Positions 1 through 9,013 of a stretch of 64,000 nt of DNA are shown piece by piece. Under the pieces are notes generated by a model, which worked only from the letters and a program-made list of their open reading frames with translations, had not been told where the DNA came from and searched no databases. The DNA is from an uncultured Ruminiclostridium sp. (GTDB taxonomy: Bacteria > Bacillota > Clostridia > Oscillospirales > Ruminococcaceae): positions 203,821-267,820 of the forward strand of contig CAKSTB010000002.1 of assembly GCA_934490165.1 (NCBI GenBank), given 5' to 3'. A program made the translations under genes and the position numbers. Numbering within the stretch: position 1 is the first letter of the stretch; each line of letters starts with the position of its first letter.

Positions 1-1
1 G

Positions 2-1441
2 GTGCTGAATACCATCATAACAACAATGCGTTCTCTGCCGAAAAAGGTATATGTTTCCGACAGCCTTAAAGCTGTAATCGACCTTGAAATAGATCTTCTG
101 CTTGAAAGCGGAGGTATATTACAGCGCTGTGCGCGTTGCGGCGAATATTACCTGCGCGACAAAGATTACGACTATGACTATTGCGATAAAGCTCAACCCG
201 GCGGACGTACCTGCCTTGAGCTGAGCACCGCTACCCCGCCGAGGACAGCAGATGAGATAAGACAGCTTGAGGATATGACAAAAGAGCTGTACACATATAT
301 GTCAAAGCGCATAAATGTCGACCTGACACAGCGCGACTTTGCCGAATGGTATCAGAGCTTTATGGCGATAAAGGAAAGCATACTGCACAATACGCTTAGC
401 GTAGCGGAATTCCGCGAGTTTGAGAACTATTCTCACGACCTGCATTTTGCACCTGTAAAGCCGCCCGAGCCTGTCGCAGAAAAACAGCCTGAACCCACAG
501 CTGATGACAAACAGAACAACGCTCAGAAGCAACCCGAAGTAAAGCCGTTCGTATTTGAGCGTGTTGACCGCAGTGTGCTTTACGAGCAGGAGAAGCGCCG
601 CAGGAAGCAGGAACAGGAGCGCGAACTGCTTGAGCGCGAGCAGGAAAGAATGTCGGCACAGCCGCCGGAGCAAATACCCGATACCGCGCCGAAACAACCG
701 GTGCACGTTATGAAAGCGGAAGAAACCGAAAATCTTGACGTGACCGTATTTGATAATCCGTTTGACGGCGCGTTTGAAGAAGAAATATCAAAGCTTGAAA
801 AGGTCACGTCCAATCATGACTTCAAGCCCCTTGATGATATTTTCAGCTTTGGCTCTTTTGACGAGCCGGAAGCCGACACACCGCATACAGATATAAGCAG
901 TACAAACAGCAACACATATGATAAGCCTGCTCCCGACAGGAAAAGCGGAGCGGCTGTAGATACAGGCTTTGCGGGTGAATTTGCAAAAGCAGACTACAAT
1001 ATCAGAAAAACAGCCACTCCGAAGAGTAATTATGCCGCAAATATGTACAGACACACAGTCGAAACGACGCAGTCGGAGCAGTCAGACGACCTTACCGAGC
1101 TGTACCCCGAAATACGCAGTGACGGCGAGCGCCTGACTGCCGATGACTTTGACATATTACCGTCATCGCCGCTCCCGGAGATATCCGAAAAGGCAGAAAA
1201 GTCTGCCGAAATAAAGCTCCCCGAGCCGAAGCGCGAACAGCAAAGCCATACCGCACCGGTCATAAAGCTTGACGCACCGAGTATTGACGACCTCACAGAC
1301 AGCGAGGATATACCGGGCGCTGACAAGCGCAGACGTTCGGACAGCGCAGTAAGCAGAAGTACCGCTAAGCGTCTGCTTGACGGCATAATAAAGCCGACAA
1401 AGATACGCAATCCGTTCATAGATGAAAATGACGATGAATAA
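2..1441 (+). CDS. 5'-truncated protein of unknown function with Cys-rich motif
   Basis: The reading frame is open from the window edge, so the visible GTG at base 2 is probably not the real start and the N-terminus lies outside. About residues 40-75 hold a zinc-ribbon-like pattern: CARC, then a Tyr/Asp-rich stretch with a third Cys, then GGRTC. It resembles the C-terminal part of uncharacterised Firmicute proteins (perhaps the DUF6076 type, recalled from memory). Residues from about 150 to the end are low-complexity and charged, rich in Pro, Glu, Lys and Asp, and likely disordered, with a Glu/Arg/Gln-rich coiled-coil-like patch near 195-215. No signal peptide or membrane segment is visible in the part shown. 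Its end overlaps the start of comF by up to 20 bases, which suggests translational coupling. I do not assign a function. Confidence 0.75.
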   Translation: MLNTIITTMRSLPKKVYVSDSLKAVIDLEIDLLLESGGILQRCARCGEYYLRDKDYDYDYCDKAQPGGRTCLELSTATPPRTADEIRQLEDMTKELYTYMSKRINVDLTQRDFAEWYQSFMAIKESILHNTLSVAEFREFENYSHDLHFAPVKPPEPVAEKQPEPTADDKQNNAQKQPEVKPFVFERVDRSVLYEQEKRRRKQEQERELLEREQERMSAQPPEQIPDTAPKQPVHVMKAEETENLDVTVFDNPFDGAFEEEISKLEKVTSNHDFKPLDDIFSFGSFDEPEADTPHTDISSTNSNTYDKPAPDRKSGAAVDTGFAGEFAKADYNIRKTATPKSNYAANMYRHTVETTQSEQSDDLTELYPEIRSDGERLTADDFDILPSSPLPEISEKAEKSAEIKLPEPKREQQSHTAPVIKLDAPSIDDLTDSEDIPGADKRRRSDSAVSRSTAKRLLDGIIKPTKIRNPFIDENDDE

Positions 1442-2075
1442 ATACGAGCTTAAAAGGATACTGCTCGACTTCTTCTTTCCTAACCGTTGCCCCGTGTGCA
1501 ATAAGGTCATTGGCAGAATGGACTATATCTGCAATAACTGTACCGACAAGCTTCAATACATTGACAAGGAAGAAACACTCTGCGGCGGCAGACTTATCGC
1601 CGTGTGCAGATATAACGGCAATACCGAACCGATAGTCTTAGGCGCAAAGCGAAACCGTGACGGCGGTAAGATAAGCTTTATGGCATACACGCTTATGCGA
1701 AAGATAACGGAAAGCTTTGACACACTCCCCGATGTTCTTCTCCCTGTGCCGATATACCGCACAGATAAGGCGAAAAAGGGATACTGCCATACCGAAAAGA
1801 TATGCCGCGAGATAACCGAGCTTACAGGCATACCGACAGTAACAGCTGTTTCCAAGATCAGAAAGACCGCTCAGCAAAAATCCCTCGGCAGAGAACAACG
1901 CCTTGTAAATCTTAAAGGTTGCTTTGCCGTTACCGATGAGAGCGCTATCAGAGGCAAACACGTTCTTGTAATTGACGATGTAACCACGACAGGTTCAACG
2001 CTTGCCGAGATATATCATACGATAGAAAAGTGCGGCCCTGCGGCAGTTGACTTTGCCGTATTTGCACGGACATAA
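1422..2075 (+). CDS. comF: ComF family phosphoribosyltransferase-like protein
   Basis: The protein is about 217 residues, normal for the family. The N-terminus has a four-Cys zinc finger (CPVC about 15 residues before CNNC). The C-terminal half is a type I phosphoribosyltransferase fold with the PRPP-loop signature VLVIDDVTTTGST near residues 187-199. ComF proteins are cytosolic and in competent bacteria help internalised single-stranded DNA to be used, working with the ComFA helicase and DprA; the enzymatic reaction is not established. No comFA lies in the window. In-frame ATGs occur at 1422, 1428 and 1434, all inside the end of the upstream gene, and no strong ribosome site separates them, so the start is uncertain. 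A terminator hairpin follows the stop codon. Confidence 0.88.
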   Translation: MKMTMNKYELKRILLDFFFPNRCPVCNKVIGRMDYICNNCTDKLQYIDKEETLCGGRLIAVCRYNGNTEPIVLGAKRNRDGGKISFMAYTLMRKITESFDTLPDVLLPVPIYRTDKAKKGYCHTEKICREITELTGIPTVTAVSKIRKTAQQKSLGREQRLVNLKGCFAVTDESAIRGKHVLVIDDVTTTGSTLAEIYHTIEKCGPAAVDFAVFART

Positions 2076-2084
2076 AAATGGAGT

Positions 2085-2725
2085 TGTAACACAACCCGAA
2101 AAAGAAAAAGTGAGTCGAAGCGCAAAGAATAGTGCGCACGGCTCACTTTTTTGTATGGTTCACTTCTACTATAACGTTTTAGTATTTAATACCGATAGCA
2201 AGCTACCGATACTGCCTTTTGTCGGACGGCACTTCTCGGGTTCGCTATTCTGTGCGATAACGTTGCTGCTATGAACGAGGGAGACAACCAAAGGGACTAG
2301 GTGTAAGTCTGAGCCTAGCTTACGCAAGGCTCGTGCACTCCGCTAAAGCTCCGTTGGACTTAAGCAGCCCAGTGAAGCAAAGCGAAACGTCCGAGTGCTT
2401 GCGAAAGCAAGACTCAGCCCTATACCCTTAGGTTTTCTCCCTCGTGGCTCCCTCTTTCCTTACCCACACCCGTACCCCGCTAGGGTGTTGGCTAAACTCG
2501 TATAACCTCCCGAATATCGTATATCCTGTCATTTCAGGAACGCTTAACGCTACACGTCCGCAGTTTTAGTACATATATCTTAGGTTAGTAGCGTTTTTTG
2601 AAAGGTTAATGTTAGTGCAGTTGCACCGATATACTCACGAAATTATTAACACCTTGTCGATATCTGAACTGTTTTCAGCGTTGTTGGCTGTATATCTATT
2701 GCTTAGACTTTTTCACAATATGTTG
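2085..2725 (+). repeat. Dispersed intergenic repeat, copy A (about 640 bp)
   Basis: This gene-free stretch aligns in patches along its whole length with the reverse complement of about 42187-42866. Shared blocks include a GTTG..CAAC hairpin at the edge, the terminator hairpin, CACTTCTCGGGTTCGC, the arms GAGGGAGACAACC and GGTTTTCTCCCTC, GGGTGTTGGCT, GTGCAGTTGCAC and CTCACGAAATTATTAACA. The GAGGGAG arms (about 2277-2295 and 2428-2446) enclose about 130 bases of smaller hairpins, so the core could fold as one long stem. No intact coding frame is seen. Boundaries are approximate. Confidence 0.75.
2106..2150 (+). terminator. Rho-independent terminator of comF, carried by a dispersed repeat
   Basis: A nested stem with outer arms AGTGAGTCG and CGGCTCACT and inner GCGC pairs is followed by a run of T, 30 bases after the comF stop. 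The same hairpin with its T-run occurs in the second repeat copy near 42796-42836 on the minus strand, so the terminator belongs to the repeat. Confidence 0.75.
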
Positions 2726-2758
2726 CACTGCAATTTCGATGAAATTTTATAAATTAAA

Positions 2759-2794
2759 AAGCTGTGATGAAATTTTTACATTTCGTCACAGCTT
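2759..2794. repeat. 36-bp palindrome, copy 1; terminator of the GGDEF gene transcript
   Basis: An imperfect palindrome with arms AAGCTGTGAYGAAAT and ATTTCRTCACAGCTT. Read on the minus strand it follows the GGDEF gene stop by about 12 bases and ends in a T-run, as a rho-independent terminator should. An identical 36-bp sequence in the opposite orientation lies at 63926-63961. Confidence 0.8.
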
Positions 2795-2805
2795 CATTTT
2801 CATTA

Positions 2806-3984
2806 TCACTTCTCCCCATCGGGTCTGAAAGTATGCTCCTTAAACGCTATACAGTTTCCTCCTATACGCTTTGCCGCATTCTGCGAGCGCATAGCCCTTT
2901 CATATATATCGTCATATGTATCACCCGGCATACCCCTTGCGGCACTGACCGTGACAGTAATGCTGTGATAGCGCTGTGCCTCGGGGAACGGTATCTTCAT
3001 ATCCCTTATGGCGCTCCTTATCTCTTCACTGAGCACTATCGCTTCCTTATCAGTCTTTACGGGCAGACAAACAAGTATCTTGTCACTTTCGTAACGGCAG
3101 GTTATATCCGTGCGTGACTTTGATATTATCTTGACGCAGTTCGCCACATTTGCCAGCACCTCGTCCGACTTTTCCGTACCGTACAGTCTGTTGTACTCCG
3201 CAAAGCCGTCTATATCCACAAGAAGCAACGCAACGCTGTTTCCCGTCCTTAAAAGCTCTGTTGCCTTTTCTATGCCGTATGCCCTGTTATACAGATCGGT
3301 ACGGCTGTCCATAACCGCAGACATCTTCATTCTCTGCCTGTCGTCCTTTATCCGCTTGGAGTTTATCATTCTTGCGGTATAAAGGCTGTACATCGAGCAG
3401 GAAATGAAAAATCCGAGGAGCGCCAGTCCCCACACGGTAAAGGGATAGTAACCCGATACGTCATTCATACAACAGAGTATCGTGTACCATATCGGGATAA
3501 TTCCGAGGAAAAATGCCGATGCGGCAGGCGCAAACACAGGAACTGCGGCAAATACCATTATCGTCACCGCCGTCTGCGACAATCCCGACGCTCCGACTGC
3601 GCACCCCGTAACCTTTATGCAGTAGGATATAAGATACAGCCCCCAGAAGACATAGGGATAATATGACGGGTATTTTCCGCTGAAATAAAAGCCGAAGCCG
3701 ACACCGCACACCGCAGTGAACAGTATAAGTATCTCTCCCGCTATCTCCGCCGAGCCGCCGTCTGTGATGATCCCCTCAAATATGACCGAGAGGAACGTAC
3801 ACAATATCATTATAAGCGCCGCTATCGGTATAATGCGGCAGTTGTACCGCGATATACAGGCATCAAGCAGACTTTTGCCGCTCTTTCCCTCTATCTTCTG
3901 TGTAGAGAACTTTGCCGCAGTAGCCATAGGCAGTCGGTTCTTTATTTCATTTGCTCCGAGTGAAAACAACTCTGTTACTTTCAT
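2806..3984 (-). CDS. Membrane protein with degenerate GGDEF domain
   Basis: 392 residues. Residues about 50-210 hold six or so hydrophobic helices, a membrane sensor-like module. Residues about 225-385 form a GGDEF-type domain: the opening TDLYNR and the metal-site-like LLLVDIDGFAEYN are kept. The signature loop that should read RYGGDEF reads RYESDKI, so both glycines and the Glu are lost. Active diguanylate cyclases need this loop to bind and cyclise GTP, so c-di-GMP synthesis is unlikely; GTP or effector binding, or a structural role, remain possible. ATG at 3984 is preceded by AAAGGAA. It starts 6 bases after the upstream membrane gene and is the last gene of the run that begins with rnfC. 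Confidence 0.85.
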   Translation of the reverse strand: MKVTELFSLGANEIKNRLPMATAAKFSTQKIEGKSGKSLLDACISRYNCRIIPIAALIMILCTFLSVIFEGIITDGGSAEIAGEILILFTAVCGVGFGFYFSGKYPSYYPYVFWGLYLISYCIKVTGCAVGASGLSQTAVTIMVFAAVPVFAPAASAFFLGIIPIWYTILCCMNDVSGYYPFTVWGLALLGFFISCSMYSLYTARMINSKRIKDDRQRMKMSAVMDSRTDLYNRAYGIEKATELLRTGNSVALLLVDIDGFAEYNRLYGTEKSDEVLANVANCVKIISKSRTDITCRYESDKILVCLPVKTDKEAIVLSEEIRSAIRDMKIPFPEAQRYHSITVTVSAARGMPGDTYDDIYERAMRSQNAAKRIGGNCIAFKEHTFRPDGEK

Positions 3985-3990
3985 TATTTA

Positions 3991-4707
3991 TTATTCCTTT
4001 CGGGAATTATCCTCACCGCTGTAATTTGTCGGTTCGGTGAAATTTCTTCCGCAGTGCTCGCAGAAAGATGAGTTTCCGTTTATCTTTGCGTGGCAGAACG
4101 GACACTCGTCATAGTGCTCAAGCTGAACGCTTCCGTCATCAACCACATAATCCTCGACCTCAAGGTTATCCGTAAACAGACTCTTACGCTTTCTGAAATA
4201 GATATAGTTCAGCAGCGAAACCGCACCCGATAAGGCAACAGTAAGAATAACGCTTCCGATAACATTTCTCTGTACATCGGGATACATTGCAAGGTTGAGC
4301 ATACAGTTCATGTATTCGTCAATTCCTTTGATAACGGTAAATGATATCAGAAATGTCACGATCAGCTTATACGCCGATGTCGTAAGCTCGCCCATCTTTA
4401 TAAACACAAGCACGCACAGCACCAGAATATAAACTGTCATTATCATTTCTGCTATTATCGAAGGAATGAGCATTCCTGCCGCATCGGGGAAATTCTGCTG
4501 TACAGCGGTCATAATTTCGGGGTTTGCCATTGCGACAATAACGGAAATAATATTTATCACCGAAAATACGCCGAGGATTATATTGAGTATCATCGACACA
4601 TATCTGAAAAATTTGAACCATCTCAGCGGCAGAGGATAATATTCCATTCTGCGGCGCGCCATATCTTTTCTTGAAGCTTTTTCGTTGTTTACGTTTGTGT
4701 TTTCCAT
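3991..4707 (-). CDS. Four-helix membrane protein with C-terminal zinc ribbon (paralogue A)
   Basis: About 238 residues from ATG 4707, which is preceded by GAAAGGA at good spacing; a TTG 18 bases upstream is a less likely start. Four hydrophobic segments lie at roughly residues 35-65, 85-110, 120-140 and 155-175. The cytosolic tail carries a zinc ribbon, CPFCHAKI...CEHCGR. It is a paralogue of the next gene upstream: both have a W-F-[KR]-[FI]-F-[KR] entry to helix 1, a GELTTSAY or SELTTKAY loop and RKSLF[TS]D after the last helix. Function unknown; tandem position behind rnfB and before the GGDEF protein suggests co-expression. Confidence 0.75.
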   Translation of the reverse strand: MENTNVNNEKASRKDMARRRMEYYPLPLRWFKFFRYVSMILNIILGVFSVINIISVIVAMANPEIMTAVQQNFPDAAGMLIPSIIAEMIMTVYILVLCVLVFIKMGELTTSAYKLIVTFLISFTVIKGIDEYMNCMLNLAMYPDVQRNVIGSVILTVALSGAVSLLNYIYFRKRKSLFTDNLEVEDYVVDDGSVQLEHYDECPFCHAKINGNSSFCEHCGRNFTEPTNYSGEDNSRKE

Positions 4708-4721
4708 TTTGTTACGTCCTT

Positions 4722-5309
4722 TCAATCACTGAAAAGGCTCTTTCTGTTTTTGAAATATCTGAAATTCAGAATGAGCCATACTGCCATAAATACTACTGAG
4801 AAAATTGCGAAAAGTATATTTGTTATGCTGACCTCATATCCTTCTACACCGCTGAACAGCGCAACTCTGAAAAGCTCGCTCGCCGAGGTGCTGACTGCGT
4901 TTACCGCAGAAGTATAGATAAGGAAAAATTTAAGGAAGCCGTAAGCCTTTGTCGTCAGCTCCGAGAGCCTTCTGAACATTATCACGCAAAGCGGAATAAC
5001 AGCCGCAAGCAGTACCGCCATTACGATATTATATGCCACAAAGCCGGGTATCGCGGCGGCATTTGCGCTTTTCTGTACGCTCTCACTAAATGACGCAAAT
5101 ATCGACACAACACACACTATAGCCGAGTAGCCCGACATAACAGCCTGCAACACCGTTATCACGGTCTTGAATATCCGAAACCATGTGATCGACAGCGGGC
5201 AGTCATACAGCTTCTGATTTGCGTAGCGTATTCTGTCACTGCGGTTTTTTATGATCGGCTTTTTCGGTTCTTTCTTGTACAAGCTGTTTTTCTTCTTTGC
5301 TTTTGACAT
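4722..5309 (-). CDS. Four-helix membrane protein (paralogue B, no zinc ribbon)
   Basis: About 195 residues from ATG 5309 (AAAGGAA upstream). It has a very basic N-terminal tail (MSKAKKK...KKPIIKNR) and then four hydrophobic helices matching paralogue A in order and loop motifs. It stops at RKSLFSD, exactly where paralogue A continues into its zinc ribbon. So the pair is a tandem duplication in which one copy gained or lost the C-terminal domain. The stop is 14 bases before the ATG of paralogue A, and the start is 37 bases after the rnfB stop. Function unknown. Confidence 0.72.
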   Translation of the reverse strand: MSKAKKKNSLYKKEPKKPIIKNRSDRIRYANQKLYDCPLSITWFRIFKTVITVLQAVMSGYSAIVCVVSIFASFSESVQKSANAAAIPGFVAYNIVMAVLLAAVIPLCVIMFRRLSELTTKAYGFLKFFLIYTSAVNAVSTSASELFRVALFSGVEGYEVSITNILFAIFSVVFMAVWLILNFRYFKNRKSLFSD

Positions 5310-5346
5310 CTCTTGTCGGGTTCCTTTCGTTTGCCTGAAAACAGGG

Positions 5347-6183
5347 TTATTTGTCCGCCGCAACAGTTGTTTCAGCCTTTACGGAGTGTGCACAGGTCAC
5401 ATTGACAAGGCACTTTCTGGGACAGGCTGATACGCAAGTGCCGCACGAGGTACATTTGTCATAGTCGATCACGGCGTGGTTATCTGCAACAACTACAGCG
5501 CCCTGGGGACACTTTTTCTCGCATATCCTACAGCCGATGCAACCATTGGTACATACCATTCTTGTGACCTTGCCGCTGTCCTTTGACGAACAACGCAGAG
5601 CGACCGTGCTTGTTTCTTTTCTTAGGAATATAAGGTGGTTCGGACAGGCGGTAACGCACTTTCCGCAGCCGCCGCACTTAGCGGGGTCGACGACCGCAAC
5701 ACCGTCAGTAATCGTAATTGCATCATTACTGCAAACCGCTACGCAGTCGCCGTAGCCGTCACAGCCGAAACGGCACTCGCCCTTGCCGTTGTAGAACTTC
5801 TCAACAGCGGCGCATGACTTTGTTCCTGTGAATGTAAATCTGTCCTTAGTCGCTTTTTCACAGCCGTTGCAGCGCACATAGGCTACCTCACGGATAAACT
5901 CTCCGCCCTCAGTGCCCATTATCGCGTTTATCTTCTTCATAACTTCAGCGCCGCCCGGCTTACAGAGGTTGGTCGGCGCGCCGTCATGGGCTACGGCGGC
6001 GGCATAGCCCGCACAGCCCGAATAACCACAACCGCCGCAGTTTGCGCCCGGAAGCGCCTCGGTTATCTTCTCCTCGGTTTCGTCTGTCTTTACGGCGAGC
6101 ACCTTTGACGCTATCAGCAGCAGTATACCCGAAAGTGCGCCGAAGCCGAGAAATATAAGTATAGGTAAAATATATTCTTTCAT
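5347..6183 (-). CDS. rnfB: Rnf complex subunit B, iron-sulfur ferredoxin-like
   Basis: 278 residues. A single N-terminal membrane anchor (about residues 4-27) is followed by the Rnf-type Fe-S domain CGGCGYSGCAGYA and several ferredoxin cluster motifs (CGGCGKCVTACP, CIGCRICEKKCP, CTSCGTCVSACP). RnfB accepts electrons from reduced ferredoxin and passes them into the membrane complex, which couples their transfer to NAD+ to outward Na+ or H+ movement. It is the last rnf gene in the C-D-G-E-A-B order typical of Clostridia. Three non-rnf genes continue downstream without an evident terminator. Confidence 0.96.
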   Translation of the reverse strand: MKEYILPILIFLGFGALSGILLLIASKVLAVKTDETEEKITEALPGANCGGCGYSGCAGYAAAVAHDGAPTNLCKPGGAEVMKKINAIMGTEGGEFIREVAYVRCNGCEKATKDRFTFTGTKSCAAVEKFYNGKGECRFGCDGYGDCVAVCSNDAITITDGVAVVDPAKCGGCGKCVTACPNHLIFLRKETSTVALRCSSKDSGKVTRMVCTNGCIGCRICEKKCPQGAVVVADNHAVIDYDKCTSCGTCVSACPRKCLVNVTCAHSVKAETTVAADK

Positions 6184-6198
6184 CGTCTTTCCTTTCGC

Positions 6199-6801
6199 TT
6201 AACCGCCGAAAATTCCGTCTACAACGCCGCCGAAGCCTATGAAAGCAAGCGACACTATCGAAGCCGCCATAAGCGTTATCGGCGCACCCTGAAGCGCCTT
6301 GGGTATGTCACAGCGTTCAAGTCTTGAGCGAACGCCTGAGAATATTATCATAGCTATCATAAAGCCAAGACCCGCGCCGAACGAGTTTACAACGCTCTCT
6401 AAAAGGTTGTAGTCCTTTGTAAGGTTAAGCAGTGTAACACCGAGTACGGCGCAGTTTGTGGTGATAAGCGGAAGATACACGCCGAGCGACTTGTAAAGCG
6501 GCGGCATATATTTTTTCAGCACCATTTCAACAAGCTGAACAAACACGGCGATGATAAGGATAAACGCTATCGTGTTCATATACTCTATTCCGAGCGGAAC
6601 GAGTATTCCGTAGTAGATAGGATAGGTAACAAGACTTGCGCACACCATTACGAATGTTACCGCCGCGCCCATACCTATCGAGCTGTCAAGCTTCTTTGAT
6701 ACGCCGAGGAACGGGCAGATACCGAGGAATTTAGATAATACAAAGTTTTCGGTAAGTATACCTGTCAGCAGTATTATCATCAGATTTTTTGCGATTTCCA
6801 T
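6199..6801 (-). CDS. rnfA: Rnf complex subunit A, integral membrane protein
   Basis: 200 residues, almost wholly hydrophobic with about six helices, beginning MEIAKNLMIILLTGILTENF, the usual RnfA opening, followed by LSKFLGICPFLGVSKK. RnfA and RnfE are homologous subunits in inverted topology that form the ion-translocating core and hold a membrane Fe-S cluster through conserved Cys, such as those in GICPF and NCAVLG. The start codon overlaps the rnfE stop by one base, so the two are translationally coupled. Confidence 0.96.
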   Translation of the reverse strand: MEIAKNLMIILLTGILTENFVLSKFLGICPFLGVSKKLDSSIGMGAAVTFVMVCASLVTYPIYYGILVPLGIEYMNTIAFILIIAVFVQLVEMVLKKYMPPLYKSLGVYLPLITTNCAVLGVTLLNLTKDYNLLESVVNSFGAGLGFMIAMIIFSGVRSRLERCDIPKALQGAPITLMAASIVSLAFIGFGGVVDGIFGG

Positions 6802-7478
6802 TACTGCTCACCTCCGTTACCTTTTGCCTTGTCGCAAGCTCCGGGACAGCTCTCTGCGTTAGGGCAGTTGTGGCAGCCGATCTCACGCGGCTTTTTCTTC
6901 ATAAGGCGGTTTACTACAGCTATTACAACACCGAGCACGAAAAATCCGCCTGCGGGGAGAATAAACAGTGTCATAGGCTCTAATACATCGGGCATTATCG
7001 TAATGCCGAACCACTGTCCCGAGCCGAATATCTCACGGACAGATCCTACAAGCACAAGCGTCAGCGTAAAGCCAAGACCCATTCCCAGACCGTCCATTAT
7101 TGACGGGATAACCTTGTTTTTAGATGCGAACATTTCCGCTCTGCCGAGTATGATACAGTTTACGGTAATAAGGCTCAGGTACATACCGAGACTTGAATAT
7201 ACATCGGGGGCAAACGCCTGGAGCATAAGGCTTACGAACGTTACAAATCCCGCTACAATAACTATGTACGCAGGAAGTCTCACCGTATCGGGGATCACTT
7301 TTTTAAGCAGTGAAATTACTATATTTGAACATACAAGTACAAACGTTGTGGAAAGTCCCATTCCTACACCGTTTGCCGCCATTGTGGTAATGGCGAGTGT
7401 CGGACACATACCGAGAAGCATTACCATATTCGGGTTCTCTTTTATGAGTCCTTTGGTAAACTCTTTCCAGTTACTCAT
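6801..7478 (-). CDS. rnfE: Rnf complex subunit E, integral membrane protein
   Basis: 225 residues. Membrane core of about six helices with NPNMVMLLGMCPTLAI and TVNCIILGRAE, homologous to RnfA. A hydrophilic C-terminal tail holds an extra Cys cluster (CHNCPNAESCPGACDK) that could bind metal; extra Cys tails occur in some clostridial RnfE proteins but the role is unknown. The gene overlaps rnfG by 8 bases and rnfA by one base. Confidence 0.95.
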   Translation of the reverse strand: MSNWKEFTKGLIKENPNMVMLLGMCPTLAITTMAANGVGMGLSTTFVLVCSNIVISLLKKVIPDTVRLPAYIVIVAGFVTFVSLMLQAFAPDVYSSLGMYLSLITVNCIILGRAEMFASKNKVIPSIMDGLGMGLGFTLTLVLVGSVREIFGSGQWFGITIMPDVLEPMTLFILPAGGFFVLGVVIAVVNRLMKKKPREIGCHNCPNAESCPGACDKAKGNGGEQ

Positions 7479-8058
7479 TCGGCTGTACCTCCTTATCCAT
7501 CACCGAGTATGCCTTTACGGCAAGGTTTACGGCTTTTGCCATGCCCTTTGAGGAAAGCGTCGAGCCTGTAATTCCCTGTACCTCGTTTTCGTTTTTCGGT
7601 TCTGACTTGACTATCGATATATCTGACTTAACGCCGTAGAACCTCTGCAGGAATGCGTCATCGTTTATCTTTGAGCCAAGACCGGGGGTTTCGCCGAGTG
7701 CAATAATGCTGATACCGCTTACCGCACCGTTTTCATCGATCGCTATCACCGCGTCTATACCGTCTGCGGAATAGCCGTCAACAACGGTTTCGAAAAGGAA
7801 CGTGCCCTTTGTCTTGTTCTTTACTATCTTTGTGATATTATCGAACTCTTCGCCGTCAAGCTTTGCCGCCGCCCTATCGGTGATAAGCGCATATTCGCCC
7901 TCGCCGTCTGCGGCGATACAGCCGGCTTTAAGGTCATCCGTAAGCACGCCCGAGGTATCAACATAAGTCAGATTATATGTAACTATCAGCAGTGCGCAGA
8001 TAAGCGTGCAGATGACCGACAGTACAAGAACCGGCTTTATTTTTTTCAGTACACTCAT
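7471..8058 (-). CDS. rnfG: Rnf complex subunit G, covalent-FMN protein
   Basis: 195 residues with one N-terminal membrane helix (about 10-30) and an extracytoplasmic FMN-binding domain. The motif GITGSTLSSKGM near residues 162-173 matches the signature in which FMN is attached to the Thr through a phosphoester bond. PGLGSKIND is also family-typical. It overlaps rnfD by 4 bases and rnfE by 8, consistent with one tightly coupled operon. Confidence 0.95.
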   Translation of the reverse strand: MSVLKKIKPVLVLSVICTLICALLIVTYNLTYVDTSGVLTDDLKAGCIAADGEGEYALITDRAAAKLDGEEFDNITKIVKNKTKGTFLFETVVDGYSADGIDAVIAIDENGAVSGISIIALGETPGLGSKINDDAFLQRFYGVKSDISIVKSEPKNENEVQGITGSTLSSKGMAKAVNLAVKAYSVMDKEVQPNE

Positions 8059-9002
8059 TTCTTGCCGCCTTTCTGCTCACTTGCCGCACCAAATGCTTTT
8101 GGTACTGTGAAGCGGTCTATCAGCGGAGAGAGGATATTCATAAGCAGTATCGAGTACGATACGCCCTCGGGCATACTGCCAAAGCAACGTATAAGCATTG
8201 TCACAAGTCCGCAACCGATACCGAATATTATCCTGCCCTTTGTGGTGATAGGTGTTGTAGCATAGTCGGTAGCCATAAATATAGCACCGAGCAGAAGTCC
8301 GCCCGACAGAACTGAAGCTAATGCGCCCTCAAGGCTTCCTGTCGAGAATATCGACAGCACGAACACCGTACCGATAAAGCACATCGGTGTTACGGGCGAC
8401 ATTACGCGTATCGCAACTAAGAAAATTCCGCCGATAAGCAGTGCCAGAGCGCAGGTCTCACCGATACAGCCGCCTGTCGTGCCTAAAAACAGATCTGTGA
8501 GCGAAGCAGGTGTTTCGCTTACAAGAGGTGTAGATGTAGTTACTATCTCCCCTGCATTACGATAATAGAACGGCTCTGCCCATGTCGTCATATAGGACGT
8601 GAACGACAGCATAAGCACTATTCTGCCTGTTATCGCGGGGTTAGCAAAGTTCTGACCGATACCGCCGAAGAACTGCTTTACTATTACTATTGCCACAAAG
8701 CAACCGATTATCGCCATATAAAAAGGCAATGTGACGGGCAGGTTGAACGCAAGGAGCATACCTGTCACCACGGCGGACAGATCGCTTATCGTGTTGCTTC
8801 TCTTCATTATCTTTCTGCAAGCCCACTCGAAAATCACGCAGGACGTACAGCATATTACTACCATTATGAGCGCTCTCAGCCCAAAGATCCACACAGACGC
8901 AACAAGCGCGGGGAGCAGTGCTATAATAACGCTCAGCATTATTTTCTGAGTCGTAACACCCGATTTTATATGCGGTGAAGGCTCTATCATAAGTTTAGAC
9001 AT
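8055..9002 (-). CDS. rnfD: Rnf complex subunit D, integral membrane flavoprotein
   Basis: 315 residues with about nine hydrophobic helices. IEPSPHIKSGVTTQKIML at the N-terminus is diagnostic of RnfD/NqrB, and the TTSTPL segment near residue 160 corresponds to the covalent FMN site region. RnfD is the main Na+ or H+ pathway subunit together with A and E. It lies 11 bases after rnfC. Confidence 0.95.
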   Translation of the reverse strand: MSKLMIEPSPHIKSGVTTQKIMLSVIIALLPALVASVWIFGLRALIMVVICCTSCVIFEWACRKIMKRSNTISDLSAVVTGMLLAFNLPVTLPFYMAIIGCFVAIVIVKQFFGGIGQNFANPAITGRIVLMLSFTSYMTTWAEPFYYRNAGEIVTTSTPLVSETPASLTDLFLGTTGGCIGETCALALLIGGIFLVAIRVMSPVTPMCFIGTVFVLSIFSTGSLEGALASVLSGGLLLGAIFMATDYATTPITTKGRIIFGIGCGLVTMLIRCFGSMPEGVSYSILLMNILSPLIDRFTVPKAFGAASEQKGGKK

Positions 9003-9013
9003 ATATTATACCC